The position numbers and the translations under genes are program-made. Below the pieces are notes generated by a model. The model did no database searches and was not told the origin of the DNA. It was given only the letters and a program-made list of their open reading frames with translations. Shown here piece by piece: positions 7,986 through 17,108 of a DNA stretch of 64,000 nt; position 1 is the first letter of the stretch, and every line of letters starts with the position of its first letter. Origin of the DNA: Algoriphagus zhangzhouensis (GTDB lineage: Bacteria; Bacteroidota; Bacteroidia; Cytophagales; Cyclobacteriaceae). Where the stretch lies: assembly GCF_900148515.1 (NCBI RefSeq), contig NZ_FRXN01000002.1, positions 744,001 to 808,000 of the forward strand. Direction: 5' to 3'.

Positions 7986-10421
7986 TTATTCCATTTTCAC
8001 CAACTCTATCTTTTTGCTAAAGCCCACTTTATCCAAAACAATCACTCCTTTATCAATCTGGTCAAAAACATACATTATTTCTGAGATATGGTAAGGGTTA
8101 AATTCCGGGTTTTTGGATTTCATCTTATCCAGCTCGAAAACGTACTTTTGAAAAACGATTTCTGAACTTCCATCTCCATCCAAAAAGTCCATTTTCATGG
8201 TATTGGTAACAATTTGACGCTGCAAAGCTGAAAACTCACTCAATAAAAAAGAAACCTGATTTCCTGCAGAATCAATCATTTGAATCCTTAGATCCAAAGG
8301 TTTTTCAGGCTCTTTTTTATCATTCTCCTCTTCCTCCATTTCTTCCTCTACTTCCTCATCATTTTCATTGGATTTTTCCGAAACCTCAAGCTCTTCATCG
8401 TCTTCGGACTCATTCTCATTTTCATTATTGTTGGAAATCCACTTTCCACCAGTTTTAGGATTGGAGCTTTCTTTGGATTCTGCCATTTCAAAGACAAAAA
8501 CAGAGGTAGAATCCAATTGAAACTTTTCCAAATTCGGAAAAATGGAATAGGAAGCGATCAAAGAATCAGCTACTGCTTCATTCACTTTTTCTTCTTTCAA
8601 AGAATCAGCGATTTCGTAATTCCAGCCCAAGAAAACTGCACGAGTCCCTTTTTTATTATGCTTGAGATCGATTTCACCCTCTCTCCAAACTTTTAGATTT
8701 TCTCCAGAAATTTTCCCACCAAAACCGGTAGTGGTTACATCAAAATCTCCATTGAAATCTGTTATATATCTAGTATTAGAATCTTCAAATTGGTTCAGAT
8801 AAATCGTCTCCGGCAACCATTGCTTCCCAGCTCTTGCATCCAAAAATAGTGGCAAATACTCCTTTTTGTCATTCAGCGTAATATCCAGAAAAGCAGAAAT
8901 ATAGACTTTGGCTATTTCCTGCTGGCTTTCGGCATCCATTTGCTGCTCCAAATTGAGTAAACCCTTCAATGGATTTCCAGTATCATTATCTCCCCAAGAA
9001 GTATTGAATTGACCATGATTGGCTCCTTGGATATACAGGCCGGTTTTGAAATGATAGGCACTGTCCTCAAATGTCACCCGCTCAAATTGCATTGATCCCA
9101 TAAAAGAAGTCACATCTGCATCCTGAGATCCATGAAAAACGAAGTAATCGATATCCTTCAATTTTGTACGGGTATTCCCGGGTTGATACTGACCATCCAC
9201 CGGTGCGATGGATACGATGGATCGAATGTTGAAATGATAACCCAAAGGAATAGAAGCATCATCAGGATAATAATCCAATTCATTGAGCATGGCTGCATGA
9301 GCGACTGCTTCACCACCTCGGGAGTGTCCCATCAAGGAAATACGATTCATATCAACTTTCCCAGCAAAAAGATGTTCATCCGCTCCATTCCACTTCTCCC
9401 AAACCTTCAGATGCTCCAATAACAACCAGCCACGAGCGTCATTTTCTTTTTCCAAGCCTCCAAATAAGTCAGACCAAGATCCATTGATGAAATTTTCATC
9501 CACAGACACCAAAATCATTCCCCGAGAAGCCAACAATTCTCCTAAATAATCATAGCCTGGATCCGAAAAATCTTGCATGGAGTGATTTCCATGAACTACC
9601 AAGACTAAAGGAAAAGGGCCATCTCCTTCCGGAAACCAAACTCTGCCATTGATCGGAAGAGATTTGGAATCAAAGCCCCAATATTTTTCTCTCCACCAAC
9701 CACCTATGCCATCCCAATTATCCAAAAAGGCTACCCCATTTACTGAATCCGTTTTGAAGGTTACATCTTCTCCAAATTCCGGTCTATGCTTATCCTTTCC
9801 ACTACCATAAGTCATTGTTAAGACTTCATAAGTTCCTTCTTTGGCAGGTGAATCACCAGGAATTTGAGGAATCTCGACATTGGAATAGAGTGCAGCATTT
9901 TCGATTTTTTCCATTTCTATTCCTTTCAAAGAATAGTAATAAATACTCAAGCCCAATCCTGCAATTCCCAAAATTGCACCTAGGATGAAAACCACTTTTT
10001 TGGGTGTGGTCAATGGCCTGAAACCTGTTTTCGAAAAAGTGAACCAAGTGGCTCCCAAAAAAGAACAAAGCAAAATGCTCCACCCGATCAATTTGATATT
10101 CCCAAAGTAGTTGATCAGGAAAAGGGGAAATGCCATCAACAACGCTATTCTATACCATTTAGGAATTTGATTTAGTTTTTTGATCAACCATGAATTAATG
10201 AATGCCAAAAGCGTGGCAGCCGCAATCATCAAAAGGCCTAAAACGAATATCCAAGGATCTCGAATATTGAAAGCTGACAAAAGAGCATAAATCAGCATCA
10301 AACCAATACTTCCGATCAATAACCCTACACCTGCTCCTTTGATGGCTGTCTGTCCGGGTGTAATTAATTTCAATTTAGCTTGAACCCAAGCCCAAGCTTG
10401 TTTGAATTTCTTCTTGATCAT
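7986..10421 (-). CDS. Membrane-tethered alpha/beta hydrolase with acidic low-complexity insert
   Basis: 811 residues. Five predicted membrane helices fill residues about 29-163. An alpha/beta hydrolase domain follows, with VVHGNH (276-280) as oxyanion strand and the nucleophile elbow GHSRGG (Ser367). The domain resembles the chlorophyllase/PET-hydrolase-like group often annotated as 'alpha/beta hydrolase family'. Around residues 661-703 there is a long run of Glu, Asp and Asn (NNNENENESEDDEELE and more), which is very unusual within an enzyme. The C-terminal part has no motif I recognise. It is a single minus-strand gene; the substrate is unknown, and an esterase or lipase is the safest description. 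Confidence 0.7.
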   Translation of the reverse strand: MIKKKFKQAWAWVQAKLKLITPGQTAIKGAGVGLLIGSIGLMLIYALLSAFNIRDPWIFVLGLLMIAAATLLAFINSWLIKKLNQIPKWYRIALLMAFPLFLINYFGNIKLIGWSILLCSFLGATWFTFSKTGFRPLTTPKKVVFILGAILGIAGLGLSIYYYSLKGIEMEKIENAALYSNVEIPQIPGDSPAKEGTYEVLTMTYGSGKDKHRPEFGEDVTFKTDSVNGVAFLDNWDGIGGWWREKYWGFDSKSLPINGRVWFPEGDGPFPLVLVVHGNHSMQDFSDPGYDYLGELLASRGMILVSVDENFINGSWSDLFGGLEKENDARGWLLLEHLKVWEKWNGADEHLFAGKVDMNRISLMGHSRGGEAVAHAAMLNELDYYPDDASIPLGYHFNIRSIVSIAPVDGQYQPGNTRTKLKDIDYFVFHGSQDADVTSFMGSMQFERVTFEDSAYHFKTGLYIQGANHGQFNTSWGDNDTGNPLKGLLNLEQQMDAESQQEIAKVYISAFLDITLNDKKEYLPLFLDARAGKQWLPETIYLNQFEDSNTRYITDFNGDFDVTTTGFGGKISGENLKVWREGEIDLKHNKKGTRAVFLGWNYEIADSLKEEKVNEAVADSLIASYSIFPNLEKFQLDSTSVFVFEMAESKESSNPKTGGKWISNNNENENESEDDEELEVSEKSNENDEEVEEEMEEEENDKKEPEKPLDLRIQMIDSAGNQVSFLLSEFSALQRQIVTNTMKMDFLDGDGSSEIVFQKYVFELDKMKSKNPEFNPYHISEIMYVFDQIDKGVIVLDKVGFSKKIELVKME

Positions 10422-10535
10422 TTTCAGTAGGTTGATGATAAATATCTAAAAATTAACAGGTTCTCTAATCTACCGAAATTTTGGGATAGAACAGAAAATT
10501 CAGAAAATGGTCCAATTGTCAAAGTGGGAAATCAA

Positions 10536-10569
10536 AAAAACCCTCAGGAAACGAATCCTGGGGGTTTTA
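10536..10569 (-). terminator. Terminator of the fad operon
   Basis: Read on the minus strand, an AAAACCCCCAGGA / TCCTGAGGGTTTT hairpin is followed by a run of seven T. It lies 31 bp beyond the stop codon of the acyl-CoA dehydrogenase gene, the last gene of the beta-oxidation cluster. Confidence 0.85.
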
Positions 10570-10600
10570 ACTCTATCTATTTATTTGGTTTACTCTTAAA

Positions 10601-12397
10601 TTAGAACGGATACTTGCCTTGAGCTATCATATAATCAGCGATCTCTCTTCTTAGTGCTTTGGTATTGATCAGATCCATTTTGGTAAATCTCTTCAATCCC
10701 ATCAGCATCACCTTTTGTTCATCCCCTTTGGTAAAGGACGCAATAGCCTCTTTGGCTGCAGAGTTGATTTTTTCAACTGCTTCAAACAAATAAACCTGTG
10801 CCATAGAAATCTGATGCTTGGTCGCCTCCTCACCTTTCAAACTAACCAGTTTTTCAGATCTCAAAATCGCGGATTCGGCCGCATAAATCTCGATCATGAT
10901 ATCAGCCAAATTCATCATGATTTCTTGCTCGTCTTCGATTCTATCCTGTAGAGCCATGGCAGCTTTACCACCCACCATCAAGAATACTTTTTTCACTTTT
11001 TTCAATACTTCCTTCTCAGCTGCAAAAAGCTCTGAAGTATCGATCGTCTCAAAAGAAGGAACAGCTGTCAATTCATTGGATACTGCCATAGCTGGTTCGA
11101 AAAGATTGATCTCCCCTTTCATAGCTCTTTTCAAAACCATTCCAACCATCAGCATGCGGTTGATTTCATTGGTACCTTCATAAATTCTGGAAATTCTGGC
11201 ATCCCGATAAGCTCTCTCCATTGGAGCTTCAGCAGAATAGCCCATACCTCCATAGACTTGAACCCCTTCATCTACCACATAATCCAAAACTTCTGAGCAA
11301 TGAACTTTTGCCAGGGCTGCCTCAATGGCAAATTGCTCCAAGGCCTTCAATTTTGCTTCTGCATCAGACATACCCTCTGCAGCTAGACTGTTCATTTTAT
11401 CTTCAATATCCTGACCAGCTCGATAGCATAGAGATTCAGCCACATAAGATTGGATTGCCATTTCCGCCAGTTTATGCTTGATAGCTCCAAAAGTATTAAT
11501 GGCAACTCCAAATTGCTTTCGCTCAGAAGAATATTTAATCGCGTGAGATGTTACTGTTCTTACTCCTCCCAAAACTCCAGCTCCTAGTTTTACACGGCCA
11601 ATATTTAAGATGTTAACCGCGATTTTGAATCCGTTGCCGCGTTCAGAAAGCATATTTTCAACTGGCACTTTACAATCATTGAAGAAGACTTGACGAGTTG
11701 AAGATCCTTTGATCCCCATCTTCTTTTCTTCTTCATTCATAGTGATCCCACCAAAGGTCTTTTCAACAATAAAAGCTGTCAGGTTCTTATCATCTTCAAT
11801 TTTTGCGAAGACAATAAACAGATCTGCAAAGCCTGCGTTGGAAATCCACATCTTCTGTCCATTGATCAGATAGTGCTTCCCATCTTCAGTCAAAGTCGCT
11901 TTGGTTTTGCCACTATTGGCATCCGATCCCGCATCTGGTTCAGTCAGGCAATAGCAAGCTGCCCATTCTCCAGTGGCTAATTTTGGAAGATATTTTTGCT
12001 TTTGATCTTCAGTACCGTAATAAAGAATTGGCAAGGTTCCGATTCCAGTATGTGCACCATAAGTGGTCGAGAAAGAGCCTGCAGCACCAATAATATCGGC
12101 AATCAACATGGAAGTGTTAAAGCTCATTCCCATTCCTCCGTATTCTTCAGGAACGGAAATCCCCAAAAGACCTAATTCTCCAGCTTTTTTGAAAATGGAA
12201 GGGACCAAATCAGGATTTTTCATGCTGTCGATTTCTTCGATATTGGGAGTGATCTCTGTATCGATAAAATCCTGACAGGCCTGAGCCATCATTTTCTGTT
12301 CTTCGGTAAATTGTTCAGGAATAAAGATCTCTTGAGCATCTGTTTCCCTGATAAGGAATTCTCCTCCTTTTATAGTTTTGGATGTTATTGTTGACAT
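10601..12397 (-). CDS. fadE: Acyl-CoA dehydrogenase
   Basis: 598 residues, the size of the longer bacterial acyl-CoA dehydrogenases with an extra C-terminal helical region (about 440-598). FAD-binding and substrate signatures are present: CLTEPDAGSDANS, KMWISNAGFADLF, and the C-terminal RDARISRIYEGTNEINRML near residue 400. It catalyses the first, flavin-dependent step of beta-oxidation, giving trans-2-enoyl-CoA. It is the last gene of marR-fadB-fadA-fadE, 90 bp after fadA. The symbol is by function; the architecture is not that of E. coli FadE. Confidence 0.92.
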   Translation of the reverse strand: MSTITSKTIKGGEFLIRETDAQEIFIPEQFTEEQKMMAQACQDFIDTEITPNIEEIDSMKNPDLVPSIFKKAGELGLLGISVPEEYGGMGMSFNTSMLIADIIGAAGSFSTTYGAHTGIGTLPILYYGTEDQKQKYLPKLATGEWAACYCLTEPDAGSDANSGKTKATLTEDGKHYLINGQKMWISNAGFADLFIVFAKIEDDKNLTAFIVEKTFGGITMNEEEKKMGIKGSSTRQVFFNDCKVPVENMLSERGNGFKIAVNILNIGRVKLGAGVLGGVRTVTSHAIKYSSERKQFGVAINTFGAIKHKLAEMAIQSYVAESLCYRAGQDIEDKMNSLAAEGMSDAEAKLKALEQFAIEAALAKVHCSEVLDYVVDEGVQVYGGMGYSAEAPMERAYRDARISRIYEGTNEINRMLMVGMVLKRAMKGEINLFEPAMAVSNELTAVPSFETIDTSELFAAEKEVLKKVKKVFLMVGGKAAMALQDRIEDEQEIMMNLADIMIEIYAAESAILRSEKLVSLKGEEATKHQISMAQVYLFEAVEKINSAAKEAIASFTKGDEQKVMLMGLKRFTKMDLINTKALRREIADYMIAQGKYPF

Positions 12398-12410
12398 GGT
12401 TTTAAAAGAC

Positions 12411-12486
12411 TTTAGATTATAGACAATAGACTTTTAGGTTTCAATTCAATATTGAATTTCGAATGATGAATTCTGAATTCTGAATA
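12411..12486. repeat. Degenerate intergenic short repeats between fadA and fadE
   Basis: The gap holds a TTTAGATTATAGACAATAGAC block like one at 3541-3566, and GAATTCTGAATTCTGAATAA, in which GAATTCT is repeated. I see no coding frame and no obvious promoter. It looks like simple drift repeats of the kind often seen between genes in this group. Confidence 0.4.
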
Positions 12487-12487
12487 A

Positions 12488-13663
12488 TTATTTCAATAAT
12501 TCGAAAACTCCAGCTACTCCCTGACCACCTCCTACACAGGCGGTTACCATTCCATACTTTTCATTTCTTCTTCTCATTTCATTGAAAAGCTGAACAGAAA
12601 GCTTGGCTCCCGTACAACCAAGCGGGTGACCCAATGCTACTGCTCCACCATTGACATTGACGATTTCCTCATCCATGTCCAAAGACTTGATGACTGCCAA
12701 AGCCTGTGCTGCAAATGCTTCATTCAATTCGATCAGACCGATATCACTTAGATTAAGCCCTGCTTGTTTCAATGCTTTTGGAACTGCTTCTTTTGGTCCA
12801 ATACCCATGATTCGAGGGTCTACACCAGCTACTGAATAAGCCATCATGCGAGCAACTGGGTCCAAATTGAGTGACTTCATCAATCGCTCAGACATCACCA
12901 CCACGAAAGAAGCTCCATCTGAAGTTTGGGAAGAATTTCCAGCAGTAACCTGACCTCCATTTTTAAATGCCGGTCTCAATCCTGCCAACACTTCCATCGA
13001 TGTGCCTGCTCGAGGTCCTTCATCTGTATCAACCAAAAATTTTCGGGTCTTCTTTTTTCCCTTTTCATCTACATAGGTTTCTTCAACTTCTACAGGGACT
13101 ATTTCATCTTTGAATTTCCCCTCGGCAATCGCAGCCAAAGCCCTTTCGTGAGACCTTACAGAAAATGCATCGGATTGCTCTCTAGTGATATCATAATCTT
13201 TGGCAAGCTCCTCTGCAGTCAATCCCATACTTAGATAATAGGAAGGATGTTCCGTTGCAATTTTGTAGTTAAGCACGGTCTTGTATCCCATCATCGGAAC
13301 CAAAGACATAGATTCGGTACCTCCGGCAATAATACAATCAGCCATTCCAGCTTTGATTTTTCCTACTGCCAAAGCGATAGCTTCCAAGCCAGATCCGCAA
13401 TACCGGTTGATAATGAAACCTGGATTATCTATTCCTAAAGCCATGAGGGAAATCATTCTACCCATCTGCATACCCTGTTCTGCTTCTGGTACGGCATTTC
13501 CAACGATCAAATCGTCCACCATACTTGCTTCCAAACCAGGCGTATTTGCAATCAGGTGTGTAATCACATCAGTTGCCAAATCATCAGGTCGATAAAATCG
13601 AAACCCTCCTTTTTTGGCTTTTCCTACAGCCGATCTATATCCATTTATTATATATGCGTCCAT
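12488..13663 (-). CDS. fadA: Acetyl-CoA acyltransferase (3-ketoacyl-CoA thiolase)
   Basis: 391 residues, the usual thiolase length. The nucleophilic cysteine is in NRYCGSG (Cys89), the catalytic histidine in GHPLG (His346) and the second cysteine in ACVGGGQG (Cys376). It carries out the thiolytic step of beta-oxidation, releasing acetyl-CoA. It lies between the four-helix-bundle pseudogene and fadE in a minus-strand operon with fadB. The insert upstream leaves about 475 bp between fadB and this gene, so part of its expression could come from an internal promoter, but none is evident. Confidence 0.93.
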   Translation of the reverse strand: MDAYIINGYRSAVGKAKKGGFRFYRPDDLATDVITHLIANTPGLEASMVDDLIVGNAVPEAEQGMQMGRMISLMALGIDNPGFIINRYCGSGLEAIALAVGKIKAGMADCIIAGGTESMSLVPMMGYKTVLNYKIATEHPSYYLSMGLTAEELAKDYDITREQSDAFSVRSHERALAAIAEGKFKDEIVPVEVEETYVDEKGKKKTRKFLVDTDEGPRAGTSMEVLAGLRPAFKNGGQVTAGNSSQTSDGASFVVVMSERLMKSLNLDPVARMMAYSVAGVDPRIMGIGPKEAVPKALKQAGLNLSDIGLIELNEAFAAQALAVIKSLDMDEEIVNVNGGAVALGHPLGCTGAKLSVQLFNEMRRRNEKYGMVTACVGGGQGVAGVFELLK

Positions 13664-13701
13664 GTTATGTTAGTTATTCGTTATTTGGGAATATGTTTAT
13701 A

Positions 13702-13730
13702 AGAATCGAGAACCAAGAGTCAAGATTTTA
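13702..13730. repeat. Left flanking repeat of the four-helix-bundle insert
   Basis: GAACCAAGAGTCAAGA at 13710-13725 is matched in inverted orientation on the other side of the pseudogene (TCTTGACTC at 14110, TCTTGGTTC at 14096 and 14124). The pseudogene's original stop codon lies at the right end of this block. Confidence 0.55.
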
Positions 13731-14074
13731 GACATTCAAGGTAGATTTCAGACCTATTATCATCTTTTGAATCTCAGCGATATCAGACTCAATCAAATTT
13801 GCCTTTTCAGTAGAAATTAGATTTACTCTTTCAGCAATTATCAATTGAGTTTCCAATTCAAAACTTTCTCCTAGACTAATCTCAAGAGAATTTGAAAAGG
13901 ATTTGGATGAAGATTTTGCTGTACCCTCAGCAATAGAATTGAAACTCCAGCCCTTCTCATCTGAGAAGTGATACCAAACTTTTCAGAAGATGGAAATTCA
14001 GTAGTTGCCTGATAAATTTTTACGGCTAGGTCTACTGACTTTTGCCAAACCTTTAAATTTTTGAAATTATGCAT
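13728..14074 (-). pseudogene. Four-helix-bundle protein (IVP / S23-like), frameshifted
   Basis: The N-terminal part starts at the ATG at 14074: MHNFKNLKVWQKSVDLAVKI then SQMRRAGVSI, typical of the four-helix-bundle family also found as intervening-sequence proteins in 23S rRNA genes. After GVSI the family expects PSNIAEG; here only two bases separate the SI codons (ending 13937) from in-frame ATT-GCT-GAG (IAEG, from 13934). The remainder then reads on as GTAKSSSKSFSNSLEISLGE and further to a TAA at 13728-13730. This is a net loss of about 7 bases, which turns the C-terminal half out of frame and ends the first frame early at 13871. The gene sits inside the fad operon with no functional link to it. 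Confidence 0.8.
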
Positions 14075-14095
14075 AACTCTTAATTTTAGGATTAG

Positions 14096-14137
14096 TCTTG
14101 GTTCTAATTTCTTGACTCTAGCTTCTTGGTTCTTGAT
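14096..14137. repeat. Three tandem 14-mers flanking the pseudogene
   Basis: TCTTGGTTCTAATT, TCTTGACTCTAGCT and TCTTGGTTCTTGAT start at 14096, 14110 and 14124, a 14-base period with few changes. They lie between the fadB stop codon (14139-14141) and the pseudogene start and are inverted relative to the repeat at 13710-13725. Confidence 0.65.
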
Positions 14138-14138
14138 G

Positions 14139-16544
14139 CTAGTTTCTAAGTGGTTTTCCTTTGAACAAAATGCTGTGAATTCGTTCCAAAGTTTTCTTTT
14201 CACCGGTAAGGCTCAAGAAAGCTTCTCTTTCCAAGTCCAATAAGTACTGTTCTGAAACCATTGTCGGTGAGGACAGGTCACCACCAGACATCACCCAAGC
14301 CAATTTTCTGGCAATTTTTGCATCATGCTCAGAGATATATGCACCATAACTCATTCCTGTAATTCCCGCATCAAACAATGCCAAAGACTGCTTACCTAAA
14401 ACCTGAATATTGGTTTGCTGAATCGGTTGAGTATAGCCTTCATTCGCCAATTCTAGGACTTTCTCTTTTGCTTCGGAAATCTGTCGCTTTTTGTTCATTG
14501 TGATTCCATCCTTTGCTTGGAGATAGCCCAATCCTTTGGCCTCCATAGCAGATGTCGAAACCTTCGCCATTGCTATGTTTAGGAATGACTCCTGAAGTCG
14601 ATTTAACTCCACATCACCGGAAACAACAGAATTGGCAAATCTTCTGGTCATTTCTTTGGTACCGCCACCGGCCGGAATCAAGCCAACTCCAACTTCCACC
14701 AAACCCATATAAAGTTCAGCATGTGCTTGAATATGATCGGCATGAAGGGAAAGCTCACAACCACCTCCCAATGCCATATTGTGCGGTGCAACGACTACCG
14801 GGATGGAAGAATACCTTGCTCTCATCATGGTATTTTGGAATTGAGCAATCATTAGATTGATTTCATCAAAATCCTGATCTCCGGCAAACATAAAGAGCAT
14901 GGCCAAATTGGCACCTGCTGAGAAGTTTCCTCCTTCGTTTCCAATGACCAATCCTTTGTAGGATTTCTCCGCCATCGTAATGGCTGTATTGATTCCTTCG
15001 ACAACTTCCTGACCCATCGTGTTCATTTTGGAATGGAATTCCAATCCGATCACATCATCTCCTAAATCATAAACTGAGGCTCCAGGATTTCCCCAAATTT
15101 TCTTGCCAGCAGCGTTTAGGGTATCCAGAATGATAAATTCTTCGATTCCCGGAATTTCTTTGTAGGATTTGGAAGGGATATCATAGTAAAGCCTTTTTCC
15201 TCCCTCTACTTTATAGAAAGTATCATTTCCATTGTCGAGCATTTCCTGAACCCAATCAGCTGGCTTCATTCCCATGGAATTCATTTCCATGATTGTTTCT
15301 CTCAAGCCCAAAATGTCCCAATTTTCGAATGGACCATATTCCCATCCAAAGCCAGCACACACAGCTTGATCGATTCTGTATAATTCATCTGAAATTTCAG
15401 GAATTCTGAATGAGCAGTATCTGAAGAGATCATAAAAAGTGGTCTTGTAAAACTCACCTGCCTTATCGTCAAAATTGACCAGGAACTTGATTCTTTTCTT
15501 CAAATCCTCAATCTCTTTAGAAGCCTCTAAGGCTTTAAATTTTGGCTTTTCTACATTCTTATATTCGAATGTTTCAAAGTCAATCTCTTTCAGTTCTTTT
15601 CTCCCATCTTTATGACGGATCATTTTGAAATAACCCTGTCCAGTTTTATCTCCAAACCATTTATTGTTGTAAAGTACCTCTACAATTTTTGGAAGCTTGA
15701 AAACATCTCTGGATTCATCATGTGGTAGAGCTTTGTAAAGGTTGTTTGCCACGTTTACCGTAGTATCCAATCCAACCACATCCATGGTTCGGAAAGTCGC
15801 TGACTTCGCACGACCAATCACAGTTCCTGTCAGTTTATCCACTTCAGAAACGCCCATTCCCATTTTTTCAATGGTATGCATCGCTGAAATAATAGCATAA
15901 ACCCCAATTCTATTGGCAATGAATGCAGGTGTATCTTTACAGAGAACCGTTTCTTTACCTAAATACAGATCCCCATATTTCATCAAGAAATCGATGATTT
16001 CAGGTTTTGTTTTTGGTCCGGGGATAATTTCCAAGAGTCTCAAATATCTCGGTGGATTGAAAAAGTGGGTTCCGGCAAAGTTTTCCTGAAAATCTTCGCT
16101 TCTTCCTTCACACATCATGTGCATCGGAATCCCAGAAGTATTGGATGTGATTAGGGTACCCCGTTTTCTATACTTTTCAACCTTTTCATACAGTTGCTGC
16201 TTGATGTCCAGTCTCTCTACGACTACCTCAATGATCCAATCATAATCTTTGATTTTAGGTAGATCATCGTCAAAGTTTCCGGTAGTTATTCTGGAAGCCA
16301 ATCCGATCTCATAGATGGGAGAAGGCTTAGATTTTAATGTACTTTGAAGAGAACTATTTACAATTCTATTTCTCACAAGAGGACTTTCTTTCGTCAGCCC
16401 TTTTTTCTGTTCATCCTCAGAAAGTTCAAAAGGCACAATGTCCAGTAAAAGCACCTGCACACCAATATTGGCAAAATGGCAGGCAATTCTGGATCCCATT
16501 ACTCCTGAGCCTAGGACGGCTACTTTTTTAATGGTTTTGTTCAT
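14139..16544 (-). CDS. fadB: 3-hydroxyacyl-CoA dehydrogenase / enoyl-CoA hydratase fusion
   Basis: 801 residues. The NAD-binding Rossmann motif is at the very N terminus (VAVLGSGVMGS, about 8-18), followed by the dehydrogenase C-terminal domains to about 420. The enoyl-CoA hydratase/isomerase domain comes last, with GNEGGNFSAGANLA near 535 and ALGGGCELSLHAD near 588. This order is the reverse of E. coli FadB and matches the FadN-type enzymes of Bacillus and Bacteroidota. It does the hydration and NAD-linked oxidation steps. The start is 41 bp after marR, so the two are probably one transcript. Confidence 0.92.
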   Translation of the reverse strand: MNKTIKKVAVLGSGVMGSRIACHFANIGVQVLLLDIVPFELSEDEQKKGLTKESPLVRNRIVNSSLQSTLKSKPSPIYEIGLASRITTGNFDDDLPKIKDYDWIIEVVVERLDIKQQLYEKVEKYRKRGTLITSNTSGIPMHMMCEGRSEDFQENFAGTHFFNPPRYLRLLEIIPGPKTKPEIIDFLMKYGDLYLGKETVLCKDTPAFIANRIGVYAIISAMHTIEKMGMGVSEVDKLTGTVIGRAKSATFRTMDVVGLDTTVNVANNLYKALPHDESRDVFKLPKIVEVLYNNKWFGDKTGQGYFKMIRHKDGRKELKEIDFETFEYKNVEKPKFKALEASKEIEDLKKRIKFLVNFDDKAGEFYKTTFYDLFRYCSFRIPEISDELYRIDQAVCAGFGWEYGPFENWDILGLRETIMEMNSMGMKPADWVQEMLDNGNDTFYKVEGGKRLYYDIPSKSYKEIPGIEEFIILDTLNAAGKKIWGNPGASVYDLGDDVIGLEFHSKMNTMGQEVVEGINTAITMAEKSYKGLVIGNEGGNFSAGANLAMLFMFAGDQDFDEINLMIAQFQNTMMRARYSSIPVVVAPHNMALGGGCELSLHADHIQAHAELYMGLVEVGVGLIPAGGGTKEMTRRFANSVVSGDVELNRLQESFLNIAMAKVSTSAMEAKGLGYLQAKDGITMNKKRQISEAKEKVLELANEGYTQPIQQTNIQVLGKQSLALFDAGITGMSYGAYISEHDAKIARKLAWVMSGGDLSSPTMVSEQYLLDLEREAFLSLTGEKKTLERIHSILFKGKPLRN

Positions 16545-16585
16545 TTTTTTGGGTTTTTGGTAGTCTCTGATTTATTCAATCAGGT

Positions 16586-17047
16586 TTAAAGTTCATAAAT
16601 GGGTTTATTCACATCATTGCCACTAACCTGGTCAATGACCATTTGCAATTTTTCAAATACTGAGAAAAATGTTTCCAAATCAGATGCAGGAATTACCTCT
16701 CTGACTTGCTCATTGAAATCCATGATCGTTCTTACGGAGATTTCTTTTTTCTTTTTTCCTTCATCGGTTAAGAATATCCTAACGGATCTCTTGTCCACCA
16801 GATCTGGCTTTTTGTAAATAAGTCCCTTTTCCTCCATGGTTTTGAGCATTCGAGTCAAGCTACGAGTCTCCAAACCAATCATGGGGGCAATTTTCGTGGC
16901 TGGCGTTCCTTCCTTGGAGTTGATGTTGATCAATACAAATCCGATGGCTGTGGTAAAACCCTCTTCAGCTGCTTGCTGATTGTACATCCTAGATATGGCA
17001 TGCCAGGCACTTTTAATATGGTAATCGACAGTTTCTTCTCTCTTCAT
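16586..17047 (-). CDS. MarR-family transcriptional regulator
   Basis: 153 residues with a winged helix-turn-helix (TPATKIAPMIGLETRSLTRM, then a wing ending in KRSVRIFLTDEGK). The frame extends upstream to a TTG, but the ATG at 17047 is preceded by GAAGGG at good distance and is chosen. It heads the fadB-fadA-fadE operon, and two perfect palindromes lie in its promoter region, so it very likely represses its own operon. By analogy with other fatty-acid operon repressors (FadR, FarR, PsrA in other families), acyl-CoA or a fatty acid is the likely inducer; that is inference. Confidence 0.88.
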   Translation of the reverse strand: MKREETVDYHIKSAWHAISRMYNQQAAEEGFTTAIGFVLININSKEGTPATKIAPMIGLETRSLTRMLKTMEEKGLIYKKPDLVDKRSVRIFLTDEGKKKKEISVRTIMDFNEQVREVIPASDLETFFSVFEKLQMVIDQVSGNDVNKPIYEL

Positions 17048-17090
17048 AGGTAAACCCTTCAATTGAGCTCACCTAATTTAAAAAAATTAT

Positions 17091-17104
17091 GTATGCATGC
17101 ATAC
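17091..17104. promoter_or_regulatory. Palindromic operator 1 (near transcription start of marR-fad)
   Basis: GTATGCATGCATAC is a perfect 14-bp palindrome. It lies just downstream of the predicted -7 element and over the likely start of transcription. It shares the ATGCATGCAT core with operator 2; the centres are 30 bp apart, close to three helical turns. Confidence 0.75.
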
Positions 17105-17108
17105 TAAT

